From Isoptericola sp. QY 916 (GTDB taxonomy: Bacteria > Actinomycetota > Actinomycetes > Actinomycetales > Cellulomonadaceae): 42,002 bases of DNA. A model generated the notes under the pieces. It saw only the letters and a list, made by a program, of their open reading frames with translations, had not been told where the DNA came from and did no database searches. Positions within the stretch are counted from its first letter, which is position 1. Each line of letters starts with the position of its first letter. Position numbers and translations under genes: made by a program. Below are positions 14,371-23,364 of this stretch, piece after piece. The DNA lies in assembly GCA_026934365.1 (NCBI GenBank), contig JADHZE010000007.1, positions 1 through 42,002 of the forward strand. Direction: 5' to 3'.

Positions 14371-15890
14371 ACGGACGCTTCCTCTCGGTCGGGGGTCGGC
14401 GCCTGCGCGGGCCGACGGCGACGGGCGGACTGCACGAGGGGCCAGACCGCGACGACGACGAACAGGGCGAGCAGCACGGCGGAGATGGGGCGGGTGACGA
14501 ACCCGGTGGGGTCGCCGCCGAACAGCAGCAGCGAGCGCCGCACGCTCTCCTCCAGCAGAGACCCGAGCACGAAGGCCAGCACCAGCGGGCCGGGCTCGAA
14601 GCCGAACTTCTTCATGAGGTAGCCGACGGCGCCGAAGACGACGACGAGCAGCACGTCGAAGACGGAGTTGTTGATCGTGTACGCGCCGATCATCGTGATG
14701 AGCGCGGTGATCGGGGCGAGGATCGCGGCCCGCACCCGCAGGATGCGCACGAAGACGCCCACCAGCGGGATCGACATGATCAGCAGCAGGATGTTGCCGA
14801 CGTACATCGAGTTGACGACGCCCCAGAACAGCTCGGGGTGCTGGTCGACGAGCTGCGGGCCGGGCGTGATGCCCTGGATGAGCAGCGCGCCGAACATCAG
14901 CGCCATCGTCGCGTTGGCCGGGATGCCGAGGGTGAGCAGCGGGATGAACGAGCTGGTGGCGGCGGCGTTGTTCGCCGTCTCGGGGCCCGCGACGCCCTCG
15001 ATGGCGCCCTTGCCGAAGCGCGACGGGTCCTTGGCCCGCTTCTTCTCGGCCGCGTAGGCCGCCATCGACGCGATGGTCGCGCCGCCGCCCGGCAGGATGC
15101 CGAGGAAGAAGCCGAGCACGGACCCGCGCGTCACGGCGCCGGACGACTCGCGCAGGTCGGACCGCGACGGCCACACGTTCGTCACCTTGCCCGGGGCGTG
15201 CACGGCCCGGTGCCGCTCCTCGAGGTTGTAGAGGATCTCCCCGAGCCCGAAGAGGCCCATCGCGACGGGCACGAAGTCGATCCCGTCGGCGAGGTCGAGG
15301 CTGCCGAACGTGAACCGCTCCGTGCCGGTGAAGGCGTCGCGGCCCACGGTGGCGAGCAGCAGGCCGAGCGCGGCGGCCACCAGGGCCTTGACCCGCGCGC
15401 CGGACGCGATGGTCGAGACGAGCAGGATGCCGAGCAGCGCAAGGGCGGCGTACTCCGGCGGGCCGAAGTCGAGGGCGAAGCTCGCGACGACCGGCGCCAG
15501 GAACGTGAGCCCCACGATGGCGACGGTGCCGCCGACGAACGACCCGATGGCCGCGATGCCGAGCGCCGTGCCGGCCTTGCCCTGCCGGGCCAGCGCGTGC
15601 CCGTCGAGCACTGTGACCACGGAGCTCGCCTCGCCGGGCAGCCGCAGCAGCACCGACGTGATGGTGCCGCCGTACTGGGCGCCGTAGAAGATGCCGGCGA
15701 GCATGATGATCGCCGTCACCGGCTCGATCCCGTAGGTGAGCGGCAGCAGGATCGCGATCGTCGCCGCCGGGCCGAGGCCCGGCAGCACCCCGATCAGCAT
15801 CCCGATGAGCACCCCGACCAGGCAGTAGAGCAGGTTGGTGGGCTCCAGCACGACCTCGAACCCGGCCATGACGTTCTGCAGGTTGTCCAC
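14367..15890 (-). CDS. tctA: Tripartite tricarboxylate transporter, large membrane subunit TctA
   Basis: This 507-aa protein has about twelve spans and both TctA glycine motifs: GVLPGLGPAATIAILLP (34-50) and ILPGGGATIAS near residue 265. LMFGALLIQGITPGPQL is also family-typical. It forms the channel with TctB and receives ligand from TctC, driven by ion gradients. It starts at GTG 15890, a choice supported by AAGGAG about 8 nt upstream. Given the aldarate enzymes on both sides, the cargo is more likely glucarate or galactarate than citrate (inference). Confidence 0.92.
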   Translation of the reverse strand: MDNLQNVMAGFEVVLEPTNLLYCLVGVLIGMLIGVLPGLGPAATIAILLPLTYGIEPVTAIIMLAGIFYGAQYGGTITSVLLRLPGEASSVVTVLDGHALARQGKAGTALGIAAIGSFVGGTVAIVGLTFLAPVVASFALDFGPPEYAALALLGILLVSTIASGARVKALVAAALGLLLATVGRDAFTGTERFTFGSLDLADGIDFVPVAMGLFGLGEILYNLEERHRAVHAPGKVTNVWPSRSDLRESSGAVTRGSVLGFFLGILPGGGATIASMAAYAAEKKRAKDPSRFGKGAIEGVAGPETANNAAATSSFIPLLTLGIPANATMALMFGALLIQGITPGPQLVDQHPELFWGVVNSMYVGNILLLIMSIPLVGVFVRILRVRAAILAPITALITMIGAYTINNSVFDVLLVVVFGAVGYLMKKFGFEPGPLVLAFVLGSLLEESVRRSLLLFGGDPTGFVTRPISAVLLALFVVVAVWPLVQSARRRRPAQAPTPDREEASV

Positions 15891-15924
15891 GAGACGTCTC
15901 CTTCAGAGGGTCGGAACGGGCGGG

Positions 15925-16458
15925 TCAGAACAGGTGCGGCACGTTGGTGCCGAGCGCGGCCACGAACACGAGGTACAGCGCGACGACCGCGCCCAGCGAG
16001 CACACGACCGACGTGCGCCACGACTCCCCGCCGAGGAACCGCATCCACACGAGGCTGAGCAGCAGGGACGGGATCTCGAAGCCGATCACGGGCAGCAGGG
16101 CCACGAGGCCGAGCAGCGTCGCGAGCCCGACCAGCGGCATCCACGAGTGGCGCGTGAACCGCTCGCCGTCCCCGCCGGCCCGGCCCACGACGAGCTGTGC
16201 CAGCGAGAGGACGACGAGCCCCACGCTCACCACGAGCGGCCACATGCCCGAGCCGGGCTGCGCGGGCGTGCCCACGCCGAGGGCGAGGGAGACCACGACA
16301 CCGCCGACGCCGAGCGCGAGGGTGACGAGGCCGGCGCCGAGGTTGGCGAGCGGCCCGGCGGGGGGCGGCCCGTCGTCGTGCGCCTCGGGCTCGACCGCCG
16401 GCTCGACGGTGGGCTCGACGGCGGGCTCGGGGTCCGGCGGGTGCGGGGCGGTCGTCAT
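15925..16458 (-). CDS. tctB: Tripartite tricarboxylate transporter, small membrane subunit TctB
   Basis: This 177-aa protein has about four spans in the TctB pattern (GSGMWPLVVSVGLVVLSLAQLVVG, then LLPVIGFEIPSLLLSLVWMRFLGGESW). The first 36 residues are an unusual acidic Pro/Glu/Val repeat (EPAV, EPTV, EPAV, EPEA) that is presumably cytoplasmic and looks like a recently expanded 12-bp tract. A GGAGGAG Shine-Dalgarno lies just upstream. It is 25 bp from tctC and 34 bp from tctA, in one operon. Confidence 0.9.
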   Translation of the reverse strand: MTTAPHPPDPEPAVEPTVEPAVEPEAHDDGPPPAGPLANLGAGLVTLALGVGGVVVSLALGVGTPAQPGSGMWPLVVSVGLVVLSLAQLVVGRAGGDGERFTRHSWMPLVGLATLLGLVALLPVIGFEIPSLLLSLVWMRFLGGESWRTSVVCSLGAVVALYLVFVAALGTNVPHLF

Positions 16459-16483
16459 CGGTCTCCTCCGGCGGGGTCGTCGC

Positions 16484-17488
16484 TCACTCGGCGAGCGAGA
16501 TGTCGTACTCCGCGGTCAGGTCCTGGTACTTCTCCGCGAGCGCCGTCCACTCCTCGACGACCTCCTCGCCGCTGATCTCGTGCGGCGTGAGCAGGTTGTT
16601 CTCGTTGAACGACGTGTACGCGTCCTCGGCCACGGCGGCGTCGACGGACTCCACGAGCCGCGCCTTGACGTCCTCCGGCAGCCCCTTCGGCGCGGCCAGC
16701 GCCCGGTACTGCGAGACGGGCACGTCGTAGCCCTCCTCGACGGCGGTGGGCACGTCGGGCAGGAACTGGTTGCGCTCGGCGGAGAACGCGAGCAGCGGCA
16801 CCACGTTCCCGGCGTCGATCTGCGGCTTGGCCTCGCCGAGCTGGATGGTCGCGACCTGCACCTGGTCGCCGACGACGGCGGTCAGGGCGGGCGAGCCGGA
16901 GTCGAACGGCACGCTCGTCCCCTCGATCCCGGCCTGGGCGAAGAGCACCGCCTGGGCGAGCTGCGAGCCGGTGCCGACGCCCGTCGTGCCGTAGGTGACC
17001 TCGCCGGACGCCGCCCGGAGGTCGTCGAGGTCCTCGAAGCCTGACTTCTTGCTCGCGACCAGCACGTAGTCGTCCTGGGAGAGGCCCTTGAGGACGTCGA
17101 CGTCGTCGAGCGAGACGGCCTCGTCCTCGGAGACCGCGAGCGGCGTGATCGTGATGAGCGAGGCGTTGAGCAGCACGAGGTTCGAGCCGTCGGCGGGCTT
17201 GCCCGCCACCTCCTGCGTGGCGACGGCGCCGTTCGCGCCGGCCCGGTTCACGACGGGCACCGAGACGCCGAGGTCGCCGGACATGCCGTCCGCGAGGGCC
17301 CGGGCGATGAGGTCGGTCGAGCCGCCGGCGTCCTGCCCGACGGTGAGGGTCACGGGGCCGGAGGGGAACTCCGACGACGCCTCGGTGCCGCCCGTCCCCC
17401 CGGCGACGTTGCCGCCGCAGGCGGCGAGGGTGAGCGCGGCGACGGCGGCGGTGGCACCGGCGACGGCACGGCGGTGGGCAAGTCTCAT
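16484..17488 (-). CDS. tctC: Tripartite tricarboxylate transporter substrate-binding lipoprotein TctC
   Basis: This 334-aa member of the Bug/TctC family has a signal peptide with lipobox LAAC (Cys24), then the mature domain with VGQDAGGSTDLIARALAD (carboxylate-binding loop), VVNRAGANGAVATQEVA and YGTTGVGTGSQLAQAVLFAQAGI. Bug proteins bind dicarboxylates through main-chain and water contacts, so the ligand is not legible. The ATG at 17488 follows GAGGAG (plus 17496-17501) and places the signal peptide correctly, whereas the longer reading from 17545 does not. It is the first gene of the transport operon. Its promoter shares an 18-bp element with kdgD, strongly suggesting an aldarate ligand. 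Confidence 0.9.
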   Translation of the reverse strand: MRLAHRRAVAGATAAVAALTLAACGGNVAGGTGGTEASSEFPSGPVTLTVGQDAGGSTDLIARALADGMSGDLGVSVPVVNRAGANGAVATQEVAGKPADGSNLVLLNASLITITPLAVSEDEAVSLDDVDVLKGLSQDDYVLVASKKSGFEDLDDLRAASGEVTYGTTGVGTGSQLAQAVLFAQAGIEGTSVPFDSGSPALTAVVGDQVQVATIQLGEAKPQIDAGNVVPLLAFSAERNQFLPDVPTAVEEGYDVPVSQYRALAAPKGLPEDVKARLVESVDAAVAEDAYTSFNENNLLTPHEISGEEVVEEWTALAEKYQDLTAEYDISLAE

Positions 17489-17561
17489 CACGGCTCTCCT
17501 CGTTGAGATCTCGATCGAGCGGCGCGAGCGTCGGCGCCGCGGCAAGTCCGGTCGGGCGACG

Positions 17562-17610
17562 ACTCTAGGGAGCCATACGATGCCTGTCTAAGCCTCAATC
17601 TGCATGGCTT
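17562..17610 (-). promoter_or_regulatory. tctC promoter with shared aldarate element and LysR-type site
   Basis: On the minus strand GGCTTAGACAGGCATCGT (17577-17594) contains a -35 TTAGAC followed after 18 bp by a -10 TAGAGT (17562-17567). The same 18-bp element with one change (G for A) precedes kdgD in the same orientation. Immediately upstream is AAGCC-N11-GGCTT (17590-17610), a T-N11-A-like dyad expected for the divergent LysR regulator. Confidence 0.7.
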
Positions 17611-17664
17611 GATCCAACGAGGGCATCAATCACCACACCCCTGACGGGCGAGGAGCGCACCGGG

Positions 17665-18558
17665 ATGACCACCGCCTACACGCTCGACCAGGTCCGCTGT
17701 TTCGTGGCCGTGGCGGAGGAGCTGCACTTCGGCCGCGCCGCCGAGCGCCTGAGCATGACGCAGCCCCCGCTGAGCCGGCAGGTGCAGAAGCTCGAGCACG
17801 CCGTCGGCGTGGCCCTGCTGGAGCGGGACAACCGGCACGTGGAGCTCACCACCGCCGGCGCGGTCTTCCTCTCCGAGGCGCGCCGGCTGCTCACGTCGGC
17901 CGACGCCGCGCCCGCCCTCGCCCGCCGGATCGCCGCGGGCCGCGCCGGCGTGCTGCGGCTCGGGTTCACCGCGGCGACGGGGTTCAGCCTGCTCGGCACC
18001 CTGGTGCAGGAGATCGCCGAGGTCATGCCCGACGTCGACCTCGACCTCCAGGAGCTCGTGACGGTGGAGCAGCTCGAGGCCATCCGGCGCGGGGAGCTCG
18101 ACCTCGCGCTGGGCCGCCCGCCCTTCGACGACCCGCGGCTCGACTCGCACCTGCTCCTGTCGGAGGACCTCGTGCTGGTGGTGCCCGAGGGGCACCCCCT
18201 CGCGACCCTGCGGCGGCCCGTGCGGACGGCCGACCTGCGCGACGTCCCGCTCATCGGCCACCACCCCACCAAGGCGCGGTACTTCTACGACATGGTCGTG
18301 CGGTACGTGGACGTGGAGCACGCGAACGTCGTGCACGTGGTGAGCCAGATCCTCACCATGTGCTCGTTGGTCGGGGCCGGGCGCGGCGTCGCGTTCGTGC
18401 CCGAGTCGGCCCGGCTGCTCGGCCTGCCGGGAGTGCGCTTCTGCGACCTGGCCGACGTGCCGCACGCCGTCGTCGAGCTGCACGCGCTGTGGGACCGGAG
18501 CTCCAAGAACCCCGCCCTGCACGAGTTCCTGCGCCACCTGCGGGCGGCGCACGACTGA
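17665..18558 (+). CDS. LysR-family transcriptional regulator
   Basis: This 297-aa regulator has an N-terminal winged helix-turn-helix (residues 5-63: QVRCFVAVAEELHFGRAAERLSMTQPPLSRQVQKLEHAVGVALLERD) and a co-inducer domain (RLGFTAATGFSLLGTLVQ...DLALGRPPFDDPRLDSHLL). The ATG at 17665 follows a GAGGAG at 17650-17655. It lies between the divergent tctCBA-usp operon and the co-directional kdgD operon, and candidate sites lie before both. It is therefore the probable activator of aldarate uptake and catabolism. The inducer is unproven. Confidence 0.9.
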   Translation: MTTAYTLDQVRCFVAVAEELHFGRAAERLSMTQPPLSRQVQKLEHAVGVALLERDNRHVELTTAGAVFLSEARRLLTSADAAPALARRIAAGRAGVLRLGFTAATGFSLLGTLVQEIAEVMPDVDLDLQELVTVEQLEAIRRGELDLALGRPPFDDPRLDSHLLLSEDLVLVVPEGHPLATLRRPVRTADLRDVPLIGHHPTKARYFYDMVVRYVDVEHANVVHVVSQILTMCSLVGAGRGVAFVPESARLLGLPGVRFCDLADVPHAVVELHALWDRSSKNPALHEFLRHLRAAHD

Positions 18559-18593
18559 TCCCCGCCCGCGAGCGCCCCAGGCGATACCCGCAC

Positions 18594-18649
18594 GGCATGA
18601 ACCGATGCCATTCCGGGCTTGGACAGGCATCGTGAACCCTTCTTAGGTT
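18594..18649 (+). promoter_or_regulatory. kdgD promoter with shared aldarate element
   Basis: GGCTTGGACAGGCATCGT (18616-18633) carries the -35 region (TTGGAC or TGGACA) and is followed 18-19 bp later by a -10 TAGGTT (18644-18649). Upstream are GGCAT-N6-ATGCC (18594-18609) and GATGCC-N16-GGCATC (18604-18631) dyads. In the tctC region the same GATGCC/GGCATC pair is 37 bp apart, a difference of 21 bp, or two helical turns. Confidence 0.7.
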
Positions 18650-18696
18650 GTCCGACGAACTGTCACCGCCGACGTCTGTCACCAGGAGGGGCCATC

Positions 18697-19641
18697 GTGG
18701 CCACGTACTCACCCTCGGAGCTCGCCGCCACCCTCAAGGAGGGCCTGCTGTCGTTCCCCGTCACCCCGTTCGCCGCGGACGGCGAGGTCGACGCGGCCCG
18801 GTACGCCGAGCACATCGCGTGGCAGACGAGCTTCGGGATCGGCGGGCTCTTCGCCGCCGGCGGCACGGGCGAGGGCTTCAGCCTCACGCCGGCCGAGACC
18901 GCGCGCGTCGTGGAGCTCGCCGTCGAGGCGGCCGACGGCGCGACGCCGGTGCTCGGCAGCGCCGCCGGCAACACGGCCCAGGCCGTCGAGAACGCGCGGG
19001 CGGCCGAGGAGGCAGGCGCCGAGGGCGTCCTGCTGCTGCCCCCGTACCTCACCGACTGCGACCAGGACGGCCTGCTCGAGCACGCCTCCGCGGTGTGCGC
19101 CGCGACGAGCGTCGGCGTCATCGTCTACAACCGCGCCAACGCCGTGTACTCCGCGCAGACCGTCGCCCGGCTCGCCGACCGGCACCCGAACTTCATCGGC
19201 TTCAAGGACGCCCTCGGCGACATCGAGCAGCTCACGCGCGTGGTCGCCACCAACGGCGACCGCCTCTTCTACCTCGGCGGCCTGCCCACCGCGGAGACGT
19301 TCGCGCTGCCGCTGCTGCAGCTCGGCATGAGCACCTACTCCTCGGCGATGTACAACTTCGTGCCCGAGTTCGCGCTCGAGTTCTACCGCGACGTGCGGAA
19401 CCTCGACCGCGCCGCCGTCACCGAGAAGCTCACGCGCTTCGTGCTGCCCTACCTCGACATCCGCGACCGGGCCAAGGGGTACGGCGTCTCGATCGTCAAG
19501 GGCGGCCTGCGGGCCGTCGGGCGCGACCTCGGCAGCGTCCGTCCCCCGCTGCAGGACCTCACCGAGCGCGACGTCGACGACCTGCGCGCCCTCGTCGACG
19601 CCGCCGGCGTCCGCCCGGCCGACGTCGCCCTCGCCCGCTGA
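18697..19641 (+). CDS. kdgD: 5-dehydro-4-deoxyglucarate dehydratase
   Basis: This 314-aa class I aldolase-fold enzyme of the DapA superfamily converts 5-keto-4-deoxyglucarate to 2-oxoglutarate semialdehyde, CO2 and water. Landmarks are LSFPVTPF (18-25), GGTGEGFSLTPAE (55-67), catalytic Tyr144 in IVYNRAN and Schiff-base Lys170 in FIGFKDALGD. The GTG at 18697 follows an AGGAGGGG about six nt upstream. The length matches characterised KdgD proteins. It is followed after 40 bp by the semialdehyde dehydrogenase and then glucarate dehydratase, forming the catabolic operon. Confidence 0.93.
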   Translation: MATYSPSELAATLKEGLLSFPVTPFAADGEVDAARYAEHIAWQTSFGIGGLFAAGGTGEGFSLTPAETARVVELAVEAADGATPVLGSAAGNTAQAVENARAAEEAGAEGVLLLPPYLTDCDQDGLLEHASAVCAATSVGVIVYNRANAVYSAQTVARLADRHPNFIGFKDALGDIEQLTRVVATNGDRLFYLGGLPTAETFALPLLQLGMSTYSSAMYNFVPEFALEFYRDVRNLDRAAVTEKLTRFVLPYLDIRDRAKGYGVSIVKGGLRAVGRDLGSVRPPLQDLTERDVDDLRALVDAAGVRPADVALAR

Positions 19642-19681
19642 CCGCCGACGCCCGCCACCCGCGCACCCCTGGAGGGACCCC

Positions 19682-21307
19682 ATGACCGTCACCGCCGTCC
19701 TCGCCGGGCACTCGATCGTCGCCGGGGAGCCGCTGGTCGGCGCCGCCGGCACGGCCGTCGCCCACGACCCCGCCACCGACGAGGCGCTGGAGCCCGCCTA
19801 CTCGCTCCTCTCCGGCGACCAGCTCGCGCACGCCACGGCCGCCGCGGAGGAGGCCGTCGCGTCCTTCTCCGCGCTCGCCCCCGAGCCGCACGCCCGCTTC
19901 CTCGACCGCGTCGCCGAGAACCTGGAGGCCGCCGGCCCTGCGATCGTCGCGCGGGCGATGCGGGAGACCGGCCTGCCCGAGGCCCGGCTGACGGGCGAGC
20001 TCGCCCGCACCACGGGGCAGCTGCGCCTGTTCGCCGCCGTCGTGCGCCAGGGCGACCACCGCGGCGTCCGCGTCGACCCGGCCCGGCCGGACCGCACGCC
20101 CCTGCCGCGGGCCGACATCCGCCAGCGCCAGGTCCCCGTGGGCCCGGTCGCCGTGTTCGGCGCCAGCAACTTCCCGCTCGCGTTCTCCGTCGCCGGCGGG
20201 GACACGGCCTCGGCGCTGGCCGCGGGCTGCCCGGTGATCGTCAAGGCGCACGGCGCGCACCCGGGCACCGGCGAGCTGGTAGGCCGCGCCGTCGCCGACG
20301 CCGTCGCCGCCGAGGGGCTGCACCCCGGCGTCTTCTCCCTGGTCTACGGCCCGGGCGCGCAGGTGGGCCGGGCGCTCGTGAGCGACCCCGTGGTCCGGGC
20401 CGTCGGGTTCACCGGCTCCCGCTCCGGCGGTCTCGCGCTCGTCGCCGCGGCCGCCTCCCGCCCCGTGCCGATCCCCGTCTACGCCGAGATGAGCTCGGTC
20501 AACCCCGTGATCGTGCTGCCTGGCGCGCTCGACCCGGACGGAGGCGCCGACGTCGACGCCCTCGCCGCGGCGTACCTGGCGTCGGTGACCGGGTCGTCCG
20601 GCCAGCTCTGCACGGCACCCGGCATCGTCCTCGTGCCGCGCTCCGCGCACGGCGACGCGTTCGTCGACGCCGTCCGCCGGGCCGCCGAGGCCGCCGCCGG
20701 GCAGACCATGCTCACCGCCGGCATCGCGCGGGCGTGGCAGGACGGCGTGGACGCCCTCGCCGCGCAGGACGGCGTCGCCGTCGCCGGTACCGGCGCCCCG
20801 GGCGCCACGCGCAACGCGCCCGCGCCGTCCGTCTTCGTCGCCGACGTCGCCACCTTCCTCGCCAACCCGGTGCTGGAGGACGAGATCTTCGGCGCCGCGT
20901 CCCTGGTCGTCCGGTACGGCGACGACGACGAGCTGCTCGCCGCCGTCGGCCGCCTGGAGGGGCAGCTCACCGCGACCCTGCACCTCACCGAGGCCGACCG
21001 CGCCACCGCCGTCCGACTGCTGCCCGCGCTGGAGCGCACGGCCGGGCGGATCCTCGCGAACGGCTGGCCCACGGGCGTCGAGGTGGGCCATGCGATGGTG
21101 CACGGCGGCCCCTTCCCCGCGACCTCGGACGGGCGCACGACATCCGTCGGGACGCTGGCGATCGAGCGGTTCCTGCGGCCCGTCGCCTACCAGAACCTGC
21201 CGGAGTTCCTGCTGCCGGAGCCCGTACGGCCTGGCAACCCGTGGCGCCTGACGCGCCGCGTCGACGGCGTGCTCCGGCCCGCCGCCGGTGCGGAGGAGGT
21301 CCGATGA
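19682..21307 (+). CDS. 2-oxoglutarate semialdehyde dehydrogenase (NADP-type, aldarate pathway)
   Basis: This 541-aa aldehyde dehydrogenase has [15 protein letters not shown] with Asn163, Lys188 in PVIVKAH, the FTGS cofactor loop (243-246), general base Glu269 in YAEMSSVNP and nucleophile Cys310 in [10 protein letters not shown]. The [24 protein letters not shown] and ELSSVNP-like signatures mark the large KGSADH subgroup of hexarate operons rather than general ALDHs. It oxidises the KdgD product to 2-oxoglutarate, delivering hexarate carbon to the TCA cycle. GGAGGGA precedes the ATG. The stop overlaps the glucarate dehydratase start by four bases. Confidence 0.92.
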   Translation: MTVTAVLAGHSIVAGEPLVGAAGTAVAHDPATDEALEPAYSLLSGDQLAHATAAAEEAVASFSALAPEPHARFLDRVAENLEAAGPAIVARAMRETGLPEARLTGELARTTGQLRLFAAVVRQGDHRGVRVDPARPDRTPLPRADIRQRQVPVGPVAVFGASNFPLAFSVAGGDTASALAAGCPVIVKAHGAHPGTGELVGRAVADAVAAEGLHPGVFSLVYGPGAQVGRALVSDPVVRAVGFTGSRSGGLALVAAAASRPVPIPVYAEMSSVNPVIVLPGALDPDGGADVDALAAAYLASVTGSSGQLCTAPGIVLVPRSAHGDAFVDAVRRAAEAAAGQTMLTAGIARAWQDGVDALAAQDGVAVAGTGAPGATRNAPAPSVFVADVATFLANPVLEDEIFGAASLVVRYGDDDELLAAVGRLEGQLTATLHLTEADRATAVRLLPALERTAGRILANGWPTGVEVGHAMVHGGPFPATSDGRTTSVGTLAIERFLRPVAYQNLPEFLLPEPVRPGNPWRLTRRVDGVLRPAAGAEEVR

Positions 21308-22629
21308 GCGCCCCGACCGTCGCCCGCGTGCAGGTCGTGCCCGTCGCGGGGCACGACTCCATGCTGCTCAACCTGTCCGGCGCGCACGCGCCGTTCTTCA
21401 CCCGCAACGTCGTGGTCGTCGAGGACTCCGAGGGCCGGACCGGGCTGGGCGAGGTGCCGGGCGGCGAGAAGATCCGCGCGACGGTCGAGGAGGCCGCGGC
21501 CCTCGTCGTCGGCCGGCCGGTCGCACGGTTCCGGTCCGTGCTGCGTGGCGTCTCGGCCAGGTTCGCCGGCCGGGACGCGGGCGGGCGCGGGAACCAGACC
21601 TTCGACCTGCGCACCACCGTGCACGCCGTCACCGGGCTGGAGTCCGCCCTGCTCGACCTGCACGGGCAGGCCCTCGGCGTCCCGGTGGCCGAGCTGCTCG
21701 GCGAGGGGCAGCAGCGCGACGCCGTCCCGATGCTCGGCTACCTGTTCTACGTGGGCGACCCGGACGCCACCGACCTGCCCTACCTGCGCGAGCCCGACGG
21801 GCCCGACGCCTGGTCCCGGCTGCGCCGCGAGGCCGCCACGACGCCCGACGCCGTCGTGCGGCTCGCCGAGGCCGCGCGGGGGCGCTACGGCTTCCGCGAC
21901 TTCAAGCTCAAGGGCGGCGTGCAGGCCGGCGACGCGGAGGTCGACGCCGTCGTCGCGCTCAAGGAGCGGTTCCCCGACGCCCGGATCACGCTCGACCCGA
22001 ACGGCGGCTGGCTGCTGGACGACGCCGTCCGGCTCGGGCGCCGGATGCGGGGCGTCGTCGCGTACGCCGAGGACCCGTGCGGCGCCGAGGGCCGGTTCTC
22101 CGGCCGCGAGGTGATGGCCGAGTTCCGGCGCGCCACCGGGCTGTCGACGGCGACCAACATGATCGCCACCGACTGGCGCGAGCTGGGGCACGCGATCCGG
22201 TCCGACGCCGTCGACATCCCGCTCGCCGACCCGCACTTCTGGACCATGGCCGGGTCCGTCCGCGTCGCGCAGCTGTGCCACGAGCTCGGCCTCACGTGGG
22301 GCTCGCACTCCAACAACCACTTCGACGTCTCGCTGGCCATGTTCACGCACGTGGGCGCCGCGGCGCCCGGCGAGATCACCGCGCTCGACACCCACTGGAT
22401 CTGGCAGGACGGCCAGGGCCTCACCACCGACCCGCTGCGCATCGTCGACGGCGAGATCCGGGTGCCGACCACCCCCGGGCTCGGCGTCGAGCTCGACCCC
22501 GACCGCCTGGCCGAGGCGCACGAGCTGTACCGCGAGCACCGGCTGGGCTCGCGGGACGACGCCGTCGCGATGCAGTACCTCGTGCCGGGCTGGGAGTTCG
22601 ACCCGAAGCGGCCCTGCCTCGTGCGGTAG
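21304..22629 (+). CDS. gudD: Glucarate dehydratase
   Basis: This 441-aa enolase-superfamily enzyme dehydrates D-glucarate (and L-idarate) to 5-keto-4-deoxyglucarate. Catalytic positions are K201 and K203 (FKLKGG), D231/N233 (LDPNGGW), E256 (AEDPCGAE), N285 ([11 protein letters not shown]), D309 and H335 in [21 protein letters not shown]. These are in constant register, four residues lower than the E. coli enzyme as I recall it. It is translationally coupled to the dehydrogenase (ATGA). With the separate talarate/galactarate dehydratase, the locus handles several hexarate epimers. Confidence 0.94.
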   Translation: MSAPTVARVQVVPVAGHDSMLLNLSGAHAPFFTRNVVVVEDSEGRTGLGEVPGGEKIRATVEEAAALVVGRPVARFRSVLRGVSARFAGRDAGGRGNQTFDLRTTVHAVTGLESALLDLHGQALGVPVAELLGEGQQRDAVPMLGYLFYVGDPDATDLPYLREPDGPDAWSRLRREAATTPDAVVRLAEAARGRYGFRDFKLKGGVQAGDAEVDAVVALKERFPDARITLDPNGGWLLDDAVRLGRRMRGVVAYAEDPCGAEGRFSGREVMAEFRRATGLSTATNMIATDWRELGHAIRSDAVDIPLADPHFWTMAGSVRVAQLCHELGLTWGSHSNNHFDVSLAMFTHVGAAAPGEITALDTHWIWQDGQGLTTDPLRIVDGEIRVPTTPGLGVELDPDRLAEAHELYREHRLGSRDDAVAMQYLVPGWEFDPKRPCLVR

Positions 22630-22735
22630 GGGTCTCGCCCTGCTCGTTCCGGTGGGGTATCAGACGGCCGTCGCGCGCGTCGTTCCAAGCAGGGGCCGGT
22701 GCGCCCGGCCCGACGCACCACCGAGGAGCCCTCCG

Positions 22736-23078
22736 ATGTCCGCGATCGACGCATCCGCCACCGCCGCGACGACGGCCGCCCCGGCGTCGTCGGCCCCCGT
22801 CCCGGCGCCCGTCCCCACGTCCGCGCCGCCCGCCGCCCGTGGTCTCGGGCGGGACCGGGCACGCCACGGTGTCGCCCCGGCTGCGCACCTACGCGTACGT
22901 CGTCGCGCTCGTCGTCGGCGCGCTCGCCACCGCCGCGTCCACCATCACCGCCGCCGTGGCGCCGGACGCCGCGCAGACCGTCACCGCCGTCGGCGGCGCC
23001 GTCGCCGGCCTGTTCGCCACCCTCTCCGGCGGCCTCGGCACGGCCTACCGTCCGACGTCGTCGCACGGGACGCCCTGA
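22736..23078 (+). pseudogene. Small membrane protein interrupted by an apparent +1 frameshift (holin-like)
   Basis: The ATG at 22736 has a GAGGAG Shine-Dalgarno and opens about 34 Ala/Thr/Pro-rich codons with G/C third positions up to about 22836. From 22839 the coding character moves to the next frame. There VSPRLRTYAYVVALVVGALA-type sequence gives two hydrophobic spans and ends at 23078. Joining the frames (skipping one C in the CGCCGCCCGCCGCCC tract) would give a protein of about 113 aa. Alternatively the gene starts at GTG 22839 (79 aa) but without a Shine-Dalgarno. The hydrophobic part resembles small holin-like proteins of actinobacterial phages, which is a weak resemblance. It may be a sequencing error, a mutation or programmed slippage. 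Confidence 0.5.
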
Positions 23079-23157
23079 CCCTGGCACGGCCGCGCCCCGC
23101 GGCACGACATCTGCGTCGCGCCGCCGGTTGCGTCGATCCCCTCGCGCGGGTCCGCGG

Positions 23158-23364
23158 TCAGCGGTCCTCGCACTCGGGACACTGGGCGGAGAGCTCCTCC
23201 ACCACGTCCTCGTGCCCCCTGCACGGGAGGTGCCACCCGGTGTTGGCGATGATCGTGTGGCTGGCGGCGCTGCTGGAGCCGGGCTCCGCATGCACCACCG
23301 CCACCGCGATCCCCTGACCGCACACCAGGCACCTGGTCGACGCCACGAATTTCACCGTGGCCAT
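23158..23364 (-). CDS. Small Cys-rich (zinc-ribbon-like) protein
   Basis: This 68-aa protein has CLVCGQG near the N-terminus, HLPCRGHED in the middle and CPECED at the C-terminus. The five cysteines and two histidines fit a small zinc-binding fold. No family is recognised. The ATG at 23364 has AGGAG only one base upstream, too close for a normal Shine-Dalgarno, so the exact start is uncertain. It lies on the tRNA side of the aldarate locus and is convergent with the frame-disrupted membrane protein. Confidence 0.5.
   Translation of the reverse strand: MATVKFVASTRCLVCGQGIAVAVVHAEPGSSSAASHTIIANTGWHLPCRGHEDVVEELSAQCPECEDR

Noticed and set aside
17489..17545. Longer tctC reading with an extra 19 N-terminal residues
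   Set aside because: It would put the Shine-Dalgarno inside the gene and bury the signal peptide behind an Arg-rich extension.
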